A stretch of DNA of 64,000 nucleotides from Pocillopora verrucosa. Its lineage: Eukaryota > Cnidaria > Anthozoa > Scleractinia > Pocilloporidae. This document shows positions 38,681 through 49,953 of the stretch, in pieces. The translations under genes were made by a program, and so were the position numbers. The notes under the pieces were generated by a model that had not been told where the DNA came from, ran no database searches, and saw nothing but the letters and a program-made list of their open reading frames with translations. The DNA is taken from the NCBI RefSeq assembly GCF_036669915.1, contig NC_089325.1, positions 8,014,359 through 8,078,358 of the forward strand. Reading direction: 5' to 3'. Each line of letters opens with the position of its first letter. Position 1 is the stretch's first letter.

Positions 38681-40811
38681 ACACAACCGGACGCACAAAC
38701 GGCCAGGCCATCACTGGTATTTTTCATTATGCTGCGTCTTGTCTCTTGACTCTCTGCTATGATACCATTGAAACTCTACTATAAGAATCAGGCAGACTTC
38801 GAAGACAAAACTGTTGCTTCTATGTAGTCTAAGGCGTTTTTTTAACAATGTCGGGTGAAGGAGCCGTCATCATGGGCTTCACCTCACTATCGTTAACGAA
38901 TGATTCTTATAATAACAACAATAATAATTATAAAATCTTCAACAAAGCAGACTTTTATAGCTGAAAGAGATCATTTACACCCTGCCGGGAAAAACTATCC
39001 TTAAGCAGGTGAGACAGACCTCTTTTTGAGATAGAGAAAAACTTGTTGAGAGGTATTTAAGACTGCTTGCCTGGATTAACTAAACTTGATTTAAGTTATT
39101 CATTTAAAGGCCAGTTACTGAGTATAAACAAAACGCAATTTATACAATGTCACGTATATGAAACAAGGATATCCATAGTAACATTCTACTTCATTATTTC
39201 TCGTAATCTCATAAAGTAAAATTGCAGTCGTCGCTCCTGAAACTTACTACAAGAAAGGAAGCATGTTTATATTTATAAGGAAGATGCACCGTGGTTTAGT
39301 TACAATAACATAAGGCTGGTTTTGAGTGCCTCAGTTTACGAAACATCTGCTGTAGCAGTAAATGATAATGACTTTGCTCATTCTCGAATCGTTTTTTTAT
39401 CTTTTTCCCCAAACAACCCTTTGACCAAGAGTTTACACGCTACCTATGGGAAATAATTCTAGTTCAATTTCTGTTCAAATCCATCTATTCTTATTGCAGC
39501 ATTTGGCAAAAATAACCTACTTTTACTACACGAAGAAGTATATACTTGCATCATTATCGTCGAAATGTTAGATCTTTAGAAATGAGTTTAGGGCTAACAA
39601 AAAATATTTTAAATGAATATTTTTCTCAACGTAAAAGAATTGCTTTAAGAATTAGTTTGCTGAAAATATTTTTCTACTCAATTCAGGCCATAAGATTTCC
39701 CTCTAAATATGAAAGGTATATTCTTCAAGGGTAAACTGCATGATTTCAGTTTTGTTCATTACCTTTATTCTTTGTCTTTCTAAGCCAAACCACCAGCCGC
39801 TTACATTTTCCCCAAACGTCCCCGAACATGATCACTTGGCTATAAGGCCACCTCCACTGCCTTGATGAAGCGAGGACGCTACTTGTTTCAAGAAGAGGGA
39901 AGATGGAGAATTAATTAGCACTGAGGCTAGAATAGCTAACGTCCTTGTCACTGGTTGTATAATGCACCCTACAAAGCCTCTTCATAACGGAATTTTGAGA
40001 AAGAATCAGAATTCATTGGACCAGGAGTGACCTATCAGCAATTGATTTCTGATATTCTATGGTCAAAGCAGTCATGACAGAAAATGATAAATTGCTTTTT
40101 AAATGAGAAAAAGCACTAAATAGATCCATTTACACTGTCGGTAAAACATGCAGCTCACACACAGCGATAACTTCATAAAACAACAGACAGCAAGGGCCAA
40201 GGCAGATAACAGCTGAAAATCGATTGAGGCTATCAAGTTTGGCCTTCTGTCCGAAACCTAAATGAAAAAGTACAAACTAATGTTAAAGCCAAATGTATGA
40301 ATACATTGTCTCCTATAATCCAAACTTATAGGGCGTATATGGGTTAGATTTCAGTAATAGACATCCACCGCGACATAGAAATTTCGTTGGTAAACAGAAG
40401 TATACGTGCTTAAATTGATCTGAGGTTGAAATTTCAAGCTCAGAAAATCAAATCAAAAAAACAGTTGTGTTTGAGTCAAGGGTGCAGCTTTGGATGAAAT
40501 TGATAAACTAGATTTCTACACGTTACAATCACATCTTCCATCATTCTATTGACATCATGCCAGAGGAACAGACAAATTATTGGATAGCTTTCTCGGCTTA
40601 CTCTAAGCTGAGGATAACTGATTTAACACGTGTCAAGAACTTAGCAGCGAGTCACAGTAAACTGTGAGTTACATACCACTCTAAAAGCGTAGGGGAAAGT
40701 GAGGAAGTTGTACAGGAGGCTGGCTTCAGTTAGTTAAACAAACAAAAGCAGGAGTGTGTACACTGCGACAGTACTGATTTAGTGCAGTGGCGTGTTTGTT
40801 TGAAGGTCGTC
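38681..40811. other. Gap between gene D and gene E, no supported gene
   Basis: About 2.1 kb holding the 3' flank of D and the upstream region of E. A short AAT/AAC-rich stretch lies near 38910. A 6-bp inverted repeat (CACTGC/GCAGTG) sits about 50 bp before the gene E start and could fold in the 5' leader. Nothing else was recognised. Confidence 0.5.
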
Positions 40812-43705
40812 ATGGGGGAGTCAGTGGAAGCACTTCCATTTTCTGTGGCAAACATCTTAAAGGACGATCTATCTAGAGGAGCGAAGAAGAAAGGCCAATC
40901 TAACAGCAACGCTAGCAAAGCTTTGACTCTTGCTGAACGACTTGCAGGTTGGTGAAGAATAGCTGTGGTTTAGGAGGGCGTTAAGCCAGATTAGTTTGTA
41001 AGAATTCTCATAAGCTACTTACATGCTGCTGAAATGTTAAAGCACCTGATGAAATGGGAGTCATTATTTGAGGCCGGGATTGTACCAGTGATGCTAACTG
41101 CCCTTCAGTTTCGTTCAAACCAAAGATCCATGCTACATTTATTAGAAAACGTCGATATTGTTTTTCCAGCCTGAAATGGAAGAAAATTTTAGATTTTTAG
41201 CATCATTTATCTGACATCTTAAACGTCGGCTGACCTTCCCAGAGATGTGTTTGCAACACCCATCTAATTATGAGTACTTTCTACGAATATAGATTCCGAT
41301 GACTAGTAATTGGCGAAAACGGTGATCAAGAAACTACTTGGAGCCGTTTCATGGAAACAAATTTAAGTAGATAAGTGAGCTTACGAAGAATAATAAATAA
41401 TTTTTTTCGTTTGCTTTTACTGAATAGGAAGTTCGGGTGATACTAGAAAAAATGAAAATATGGCCGCTGCCAACGGCCCAAATAGCGATCAAAAAAGTTA
41501 AAACTCTCCTTCAAATGTCTCCATCACGCGCGTCTAACTTATGTTATGTTGTGGGAGCAACGGCATAGTGAATCCTATAACACTTTCAAAGAAGTTTAAA
41601 CATAAATATCACCGGCCGTTATAGATCAGCAGCATATACGTAAGACGTTTATCTAGTAACTGAATGGAGATCTCAAACGTTTGTACGACACTGTACGTCA
41701 GTAGGGAACACTTCACTATGGACCCAAGCACAGAGAACTTTCATCAACCTACACTATTATTCATGTCTGTTTTCAAAGCGTACTTCAGTGTTTCTGAGTT
41801 AATTGGGGTTCAGTGGTACTTCAGTGGTATTCTTAAGAACCGGGGTGCTAATTTTTTTATAGAATATTCGATCAAATTAGCTGTTTATAATACAGGCGAA
41901 GAAGTCGGAAACCTTTCATCGACAGAACCGAATTAATCCTACCGTGAAAATATTACCGGTCACATTCCACTGAAGCCATATCCTGTCAAAGGATTATTAA
42001 TTGCTCAGAGCCTTTCTGCACTGATAACCGTCAATCTAAGGGTACCACATTAGAAGCCTCCTCTATTTTGTTTAATTGACTCACCAATTATCCAACGCAC
42101 AGTCATTACCGATCCTTCATTGAGATAAAAACATAATTTGTAATCATCCTGCAAACGCGTTTGTCCGTGAAATGGAGAAGGCGCCAAATTTCTTCAATAA
42201 GCAGAAGATTATTCGGAGATAACTAAATGTCTTATTTATCGCATGCAGTTGGATTTAAATGAAATAAGAACTCAGTCGTTGAAATTTTTTGCGGCAACTT
42301 TTTTTTAGTTGCAACCGACAAAAGAAAGCCAACTACGCTTGTTGAAAATTGTCAGTGAATTTTGCACCATTTCATTCTACGTATAACTACGGTCTGTAAT
42401 AGATTACTTGAACTTTCTGCATAAAATATCACAATTGGTGAGGTGTTGAATCTGTAATCGCAGTAAAGCAAATCATACGTAAAGCTATGCACTCGGCTAT
42501 GTTGCATACGTAAAGCTATGCACTAGCTATGTTGTGTTTGGCGAGTAAAGTATGTGGTTTCCTCATGTTACTTGAATTTTATGAAAAGTTTCGCTGTACA
42601 GTATATGCAAAGATGATTGCTGTGTGTAGGTGGTCAGTTGTAATGTTTATCATGCATCACAGTTATAGTCCTATGAACATGTACTTAAGCAAACACTGAT
42701 CAAAACGATTTCAAAAACTGCTAAGCGCATAGCTGACTGACTCAGTAACGTTCTATTTCCATGCTCAGATGTGATTATGGACGCCAAGATTAATGCAGAA
42801 GGCGGACTAAGTCAGAAACGACGGCGGACGCGCACGGCATTCACCCAATATCAACTCAAGACCTTGGAGAATACATTTTCACACACGCACTACCCTGATA
42901 TTGTGATGAGGGAACAATTAAACATGTGCACAAGCTTGCCAGACTCAACAATACAGGTAATAGTTATTTCCTTAGCCAAGACTGACTATTTCTGAGAGCA
43001 ATTAGTTGTATGATTGAGTCATTACTCGAATATATGCTTTTGGTTAGCTCGCTAAATTTCAGATTTCTACCACTCGGCTCAGGTCACGTTTTGTTATCCG
43101 TTCAGTATCTTCGCTGAATTTTTTGGGGATGGCGATTTGCAAAGGGTGTTCATCTCATTCAGGTGCAGCAACAAGTGCTATTTAATCCCCGCAAAACATA
43201 CATGCTAATGAGTATGGTACGTAAGGGATTGTATACAGCCCATGGAATAATTAAGCAAACACGAAGCAAAGAAATATTGATCAAGTAAAATGAAGGTGAC
43301 ACCCAATCTCCTGAGATATTTTGAATCAGGTCATTGATATGATGATGTGGAAATTATTATGTGAAGGAAGGAATATCATACATTGTGCGCTATTTAGGCA
43401 AGATAATGATCTCTTAAACTAAGCTATTATCCAACATCGTCTTGCAGATTTGGTTTAAAAACAGGAGAGCAAAGTTCAGGAAGCAAAAGACCAGCCCTGT
43501 CATCCCTTTCAACAGAAGAAAAAACTTCAAGAACTCAGGGATGCAATTTTATCTGACTCGTTCATCAAGTTTACCGTTCACGCCAACTTTCTCGCCACAA
43601 GGAAACACCCCTTCAAACACTGGGCAAAATAAAGACGAGATGCCTCCCTTACCACCAATCACAGCGATGTTACCTACGCTTACATCTGCTTGGAAGCTCG
43701 TTTAG
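40812..43705 (+). CDS. Dmbx: Gene E: divergent Dmbx-like homeobox transcription factor
   Basis: Exons 40812-40947, 42769-42956 and 43448-43705 join to 193 aa, the shortest of the set. The eh1 motif is F-S-V-A-N-I-L (residues 10-16), and exon 1 ends with the canonical A-L-T-L-A-E-R-L-A and donor GTTGGT. Exon 2 is 188 bp, not 179, adding three residues (region N-A-E-G-G) between D-V-I-M-D and the homeodomain. The homeodomain is about residues 63-122. It has Lys50, Asn51 and Arg53, but helix 3 begins P-D-S-T-I-Q: the otherwise invariant Arg44 is Thr, which may weaken a backbone contact. Tyr11, Ser39 and Ile47 link it to gene D. The tail has a basic patch (N-R-R-K-N-F-K-N), then Ser/Pro/Thr-rich sequence. 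A long TA microsatellite begins about 25-50 bp after the stop. Confidence 0.91.
42474..42534 (+). repeat. Two-copy tandem duplication in gene E intron 1
   Basis: A 31-bp unit starting CATACGTAAAGCTATGCACT is followed directly by a 30-bp copy lacking a CG and carrying one other change. It lies about 235 bp before exon 2. Confidence 0.85.
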
Positions 43706-43728
43706 AACCCAACGAAAGTGTTTTTTCA

Positions 43729-43748
43729 CCCCCCCCCCAAAAAAAAAA

Positions 43749-43811
<63 letters not shown>

Positions 43812-43821
43812 TGAATGAATG
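43729..43821. repeat. Compound microsatellite just after gene E stop
   Basis: A C run, an A run, (AC)n, a long (AT)n of about 50 bp and three GAAT units follow each other. The block begins 24 bp after the gene E stop, so it is very likely in the 3' UTR. Confidence 0.95.
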
Positions 43822-43885
43822 TAGGGGTTGAGTCTACCTTGGCATAAAGCAAGTGCTCAATGCTGTGGTAGTAGAATGTATAATT

Positions 43886-43887
<2 letters not shown>

Positions 43888-43949
<62 letters not shown>
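43888..43949. repeat. (TA)n microsatellite
   Basis: About 31 uninterrupted TA units, separated from the compound microsatellite by about 66 bp of unique sequence. The exact length may be unreliable because of slippage in sequencing. Confidence 0.95.
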
Positions 43950-43952
<3 letters not shown>

Positions 43953-44374
43953 GAAAAAGTTAACGTAAAACAGCAATATTTGATGATCGAGCAAATTCAG
44001 TGACCTTTAAATACAATCAGGATGCATGTTCGTTTAATTTTTTCATATCATAGTGAATACGAACAAAGTTAATATTTCAGTTCTTTCCATCATCAAGAAG
44101 TAAATTCTCCAGTTTAAGTGTGCAATGACCAGAAATGTTAATGACCCAGAACATACTATTATGTTCATGTGTAAATCATCAACAGCAAATTTACGTTTAA
44201 GAATTTATTTACTGTTTAAGTTCTTAGGGTTGAGAGGCTAGAATGGTTGATCTGAGTGAGCAGCTTAAAGAAAGCAACTTTTATGAACTGACTGTCAAAA
44301 TACTTCGATACTTAAAAAAGATTAATTACCGTTATAAAATTTTCTACTATTTTACGAACAGTTGCGAATTCTTG

Positions 44375-44406
44375 AAATCATCTTATCCCTAAATCATCTT
44401 ATCCCT
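44375..44406 (+). repeat. Exact 16-bp tandem duplication
   Basis: AAATCATCTTATCCCT occurs twice in succession, and a third partial copy (ATCATCTT) follows. Confidence 0.8.
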
Positions 44407-46903
44407 GTATCATCTTTCCACTCAAAGGTTGGTTTGTGCTTTCATGTTCCGGTTTTAACTTGTGATATTCTAATTTTGCTATCTTTGCTGACCTTTCGGA
44501 CACCTACACTTTGTCAATAAATATCAATAGAGAGCTGACTTGGACCGATAACTTAGTAAAAGGTTTTTTGCTCGAAATGCTATAAATTTACTCGCCTCCC
44601 TTCGCGTTGTTTTCAGATCTTCGGTAGTTATTGAGCCATTCCGACTTTCCGTTAAACAAACTTTAAAAATAAACTTTGTAACTTTTTTGGCTTGACACGG
44701 CAAATAATTTATCATCAATCGCAGCCGAAAGGCATGGATGAACAATCTCCATTTTACACCAAGCTTCATAATTTCCAGATTTACTCGAAGAGCACGAAGA
44801 AGAGTTAAAAAAGAAGCATCATAGTTAATCAGAACTGACAGCACCTCTTAGTTTTATAATTTTGCCGGTAGAGTACGCTGAGTAGCTGTCTGACCTCTTG
44901 TCTATTTTTCAGCCACGTAAAAATTGTGAACTCTTCGTATTAATCTTATTTCTTGCTCGAAATCTTTGTAATTGCCTCCACGCTCCTTTGTGGTCAGTAT
45001 TAAAATATTTTAACAGTTTCCCAAGTAAGAGCAAACGTCAAGCAAAACTTCACTCAACGCACAAATAATCAAAAGCAATATCAGTGGAGGTGTTCGTCCG
45101 TCTCACCATCTTTACGATAGGTTTCACCCATCCCTCCTCTTCGCGCGAAAACACCACCGACAGACCATCTTTGTAGAACACTTAGAGACTTCACAGAGAC
45201 CACGATGAAAGCTAACTTAAGTTGTTATGGCATATTTCAGTTCAATTTCCCATTGCTTTGACCTTACTAATACTAACAACTAAGGATGTCGTCGCTATGG
45301 GAGAAACCTGACCAAAGCTCTCAGAAACAAGAAAATGAGCTAAATTTCACACAGGTTACGATTCTCTTTCACAAAATTAATACAAATATACTTTCGTATT
45401 TTTCTAGAGAGTAAATAGCTAGTTTTTTGTGTACATTGGGAATAACAAAATGATCGTTCAGATCACAGAGGGCAAGTCTACTGAGTTCCACGTTGTTTTG
45501 CTTCATTCTGTTTCCGGTTACAAGAAGGGCTTAATCCTATGTGGTCGGTGTTAAATTCAATGAGACACATTGCATGGCAATTTACGCGATCGGCACTCAA
45601 CGGATACGCCGTTTACCAGGGTTTCTAACACTTAACTGATTTAAAGATATGATTCACCAACAGGAAAGCCTTCACCCCCGCGTTTCCAACCAACAATTTA
45701 AAGCAGAAATCACTCCGTGGATTTTCACACCCTCCCCTTGGGGTAACGAAAATGAGATTAACGCAATCCTTTGAATATTTTCAAAACCTTTAAGGCGATA
45801 ATGAACACTTAGGGAGTGACGTTGAGCCTTTGAGCAGCTTTGACAGTAACTTTTTATGCGAATAATGAATGCGAAGTAGTAGAGCTCGAAGCTTGGGAGC
45901 TTCGACACAACGACACCTCATTCCCTGTAAAGCCAGTAATGAAATCGCATGATTTTCGCCGCATGCAATATGCGTTTCCTGTCTGCTAAACATGCACGTT
46001 GATCACAAGTTAAACAGAATCACATCAGCACATTAAAAATGGACATGGGCAAAGTTGAAGTGGCCGACACGCTTCTTAACCCTATTAACATGTACTTAGA
46101 AATTGGACTAAAATATTAACATAGAACAAAGTGTTTTCGAGCAAGGACCTTCTAAAACGCCCAAAAAAATTAACTAGCACACTAAAAGTTATGCAATAGT
46201 CCCTCCACCGTTACGTTTTGTGTACACTATTCCAATTACTATAATTACGTTCAACGCAGGAGGTCGCTGACAAAAGGTGAGAAAACGTGACAGGATATTT
46301 TTTTTCTTTTTCCTTCACTGTTCCCTAAAGAAAGAACATGGCCAAGGACATAACAAAACGACGTATACTGAGAAGCTTAAGTTCAATATGTTTACAAAAC
46401 ATCCCTGTTTTTCCTAGCACTTCTCAGAAAAAATATTCACTCTCCGTGTTCCATTCCCATTAAAAGGGATTAGAACATAAGCTAAATGTTTTGAAAAGCG
46501 AGTAATGGCTTCCAATAAGGATTCTTTTCTACTTCAATTATGCACTTCTGTGGGGGACCTAAATCGGTGCTTTTCATTTCAGTACAAAACGTCAACAGTT
46601 CACTAAAGAATACGTTTATTACAAACTCAACCAGTAGAGAGGAAGGGAAGAGAGGGTTAATTCTCAACACAGTGCAAAGCCTTTAGAAAGTATATAATAT
46701 TTGTTTTCTTTGGAACATGCAAAACTTCTCAAATGACATTATTTCGAAACGTAACTCAGGAAACCTAAATTTAATGGATGAAAAATTGCATACAATGGTA
46801 TTCAAAACCAGTGGATAACCGGCCCATACAAAAGTGTGATTTACGGATCAGTAATAGCTACCGCACAAAAAGATTGCGCTAATTGGTTACCACTACAATA
46901 ACT

Positions 46904-46953
46904 ACCTTTAGGTGGGGTACAGTCCGTTCTAATTAAATTACCATCAATCACGA
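46904..46953 (+). promoter_or_regulatory. Upstream element shared by genes F and G (copy F)
   Basis: A block of about 50 bp bounded by ACCTTTAGGTGGGG and CCATCAATCAC, with AT-rich ATTAA-type words between, lies 1046 bp before the gene F start. The same order, orientation and spacing recurs at 53622-53672 before gene G. The left word contains an ACCT/AGGT dyad, and the right one resembles a TGATTGAT-type homeodomain cofactor site on the other strand. It is a candidate enhancer retained after duplication. Confidence 0.5.
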
Positions 46954-47949
46954 CGACAGCTCGGTACTTTCTTGTGTTACAGAAGGGAGATTTGAATTAC
47001 TAATCAGTTGCATCTCTTAGATAAGTCACATAACAAGCATACGACTTCTACTGTGCACAATTTTTCCTTCATTACATGTCAACACTGGAGTTTTAGAAGT
47101 ACTTTGCTCAAAGGTATGACCTCTTTTACGCTCTTTTCGAAATGGTGGTTAAAGAACTCGATATGCGAGCCTCACGGATTGAATAGTCCTGCTTTCCTGA
47201 GTTATAAAAGTTTCATCTTCCGACTTCCTGATTTTTGTAATGGCGCTAAATCAAATTAACGTAAGCTTCATGTTTTATACCTTCTGCGAAAGGTACGCTT
47301 GTGAGCAAGTGTTCCTATTTTCTCTTCTGTTTTACCTCGCTTAAAGAGACCAAAATCCATCTCCAGGCTCGATAACTTGTTTATATAAGCTTATCATATG
47401 AAACAATGCAATAATTCTTGAATTCTGAATGGCCGAGCCATGGGAATATTACAATGTGGCCCACTTAGTAAATTGTATACAAAATAATCGCATTAAAATA
47501 CCGTTTAAGACCCGTTTTTCACAATTTAGGTGCATTTTATATTTATTTGTTGGGTGAATGCCGCAACTGGTATTTTCATCACTATAACACTATTTTAATG
47601 TGGAAGAAAGCGTCACTCTCTGGATCATACAAAATACCTGGCGATCATTCATTTAAACTTAAGACAAATTAAGAAAGGAAATTTCGGATTTCTCGCTTAA
47701 CACAGAAGTGGAAATTATCACAGCAGGCAAAAAGCCATTTTCCCAACGTGACATTTACCAGACAACTTGACCGAAGTAACAAAAACCCACACGACACCTC
47801 TTGAGATTAAAAATCCATGTGATGTTCTCACAAAAGCATTAACATTAATCACTAGTTCAGTCTCCTCTTGTTGTATTTTCCAGTGCGGCTACTGAGAGGT
47901 AGGCAACGTTGACCGTACTTTATCGTTGATCTGAAGTAAACGTCACACG

Positions 47950-49953
47950 ATGGACTTAACATCATCATTTTCAATCGACAATATATTAAGAAGTAATCCA
48001 TCTTCGAGAAATGCCAGACAGATGTTTGATGAACCGAAGGCACCGCAGGCTCTCACATTAGCAGAGCGCTTGGCAGGTATGTTACTAATACTTTTCAGTC
48101 TATTTTGCTTCGATTGAAAGACCCTAGATAAATCATTCAGTTGATTTAATGATAAGTGCAGCAAATCGAAATCTTTCTACTGTAAGCTCTTTACGACTCT
48201 TGATTCAGAGCTACTGGGTATTCAAATACTTAGACCATAAACAGAGCAGCGACTCCAACTTCTAGCAACTGGCGAACGACGACCACACTTTCTGTAAACA
48301 ACTGTCCTCGGCTTTTAAAGACCATTGTTTGTGTGTTGATCGAAACAGAAACCCAGAGACCCAGAAACAAAGACTGTTCCCCAGAAGGATGGCCAAATTA
48401 CGTCATTTTACACCTCTTAATCTTTGCCTTTTCCTTCAGAGAAAGACACTGGTAGTGCATCGTCACATTCGAGTAGCAGTAATCATGAATTGTGAAGAAG
48501 CACATTTTCACAAAATTCCGAGAAGTTTCGACAATTTCCGTTTTCCGAACATTTCTCATATCGTTTAAGCTTTATACCTGTTTATCTTCAAAATTTCAAA
48601 ATGTGACATTTAACCTCTTCACAACATGGTATTCCTTACAATTCAGAGGGATTTACCTTTGGATCTACCTTGTCATCACTTTGCAACCAAACATTTTCGA
48701 AAGAAAAAGTAATTTAAGTGTTCACATTGCAGATATAATCCTAGAGGTACATTACAGCTCTACAAGGGGAAAACACCGACGTTCTCGCACAGCTTTCACG
48801 TATCAACAGCTTCAGCTTCTTGAAAACACATTCACAAAGACACATTACCCGGATGTGGTTATGAGGGAACAGCTCGCAACTTGGACAAATCTTCCAGAGT
48901 CAAGGATTCAGGTACTTTTATTTTTTTAATTCAATACCTGCACGGAATAGCATACCCTGAGTAAAAGCGGCCTTCTGCTATTGGAAACGACAAGACCTGA
49001 AAGCCCATTTGTAATTAAATTATGTACTCTCAACAAATACAGGGCAATGAGTTTTAGAAAGTGAAAGAGTACACTAGGTTTGTTGACAGAAAACCTTCTG
49101 GCTATGGATTTGGAATAGTAAAATATTCTTGTTGAGCAACAAAATATCTTTAAAACCCTACTAATGACCGAAACATATCAAATGAAAAAGTAAAATTACA
49201 AACTAGCTCGAAGGATTAAAAACATTTGTTTGTTGGTTTTCGTGCCCTGTGTGGCATGCAGTTTTCGTATGGGAAATAGTTGGTGCTTACATACTTGATT
49301 TCCTTTTCGCAACTACGGGATGTCCCGATTTGCTAGACCATGTTCATTTAACTGCTAGGTGACAGCCCTTTTTGATGAAACTCATTCGACAATCATTTAT
49401 CATCCGGCAGGTTTGGTTTAAAAACAGACGAGCAAAGTTCAGAAAGCAAGAAAAAGTAACAAAATTCCCCAAGCCAAGTAACCATAGCAGCATATCTTAC
49501 AAATCAGATAACCATGTCAAAATCAGCATTCATGATACAACTGGGCGAACTTCTATTCCTGTTCCTCCAAGTATCGCTATTGGTGGGGAGACCCCATCGG
49601 CAGAAACAAGAGAAGTAGCGACTGCACTTGGATCAAGAGCGAGCCCTGGACGGAATTCAAAAGAAGCTGCTCAGGTGTTTTCCCACCAAAGACAGCCGTA
49701 CACTTTTGAACAATATCCTGTTAGGCAGTATGATACTTCCTGGCATTGTTCCATGCCAGCCACATACACATCAACTCATGATTGCTCTCTCCATGGTTGC
49801 CGTGGTAACGAAGTCGATACGAGTGGAGGTCAAAAGGAATTGAATTCACGCTGTATAAGGAAACCAACTTCATCTAGTGTTGATCTATGGCGTTCTCAAG
49901 CAGGATTACGAAATGGCATTTGCTCAGGTCCTGTCGGCTGCAGGCCGTATTAA
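47950..49953 (+). CDS. Dmbx: Gene F: Dmbx homeobox transcription factor with long tail
   Basis: Exons 47950-48076, 48733-48911 and 49411-49953 join to 282 aa, the longest of the set. M-D-L-T-S-S precedes the eh1 motif F-S-I-D-N-I-L (residues 7-13), and A-L-T-L-A-E-R-L-A ends exon 1. Exon 2 reads [17 protein letters not shown], sharing V-H-Y and R-G-K-H with gene C alone. The homeodomain is about residues 57-116, with [19 protein letters not shown], Val47, Lys50 and Asn51, a near-consensus Dmbx. Introns are compact (656 and 499 bp). The tail of about 165 residues is Ser/Thr/Gly-rich with scattered Cys and His (S-W-H-C, D-C-S-L-H-G-C) and lacks an OAR motif. C and F are the closest relatives but are separated by D and E. 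Confidence 0.94.

Larger units (their letters stand above)
43950..47949. other. Gap between gene E and gene F
   Basis: About 4 kb without a supported gene. AATAAA at 44516-44521 may serve gene E. A 16-bp tandem duplication lies at 44375-44406. The shared upstream element of F and G is at 46904-46953. Confidence 0.5.

Noticed and set aside
49628..49843. A 71-codon open frame overlapping gene F exon 3.
   Set aside because: It is in another frame of a strongly supported coding exon and has no independent evidence.
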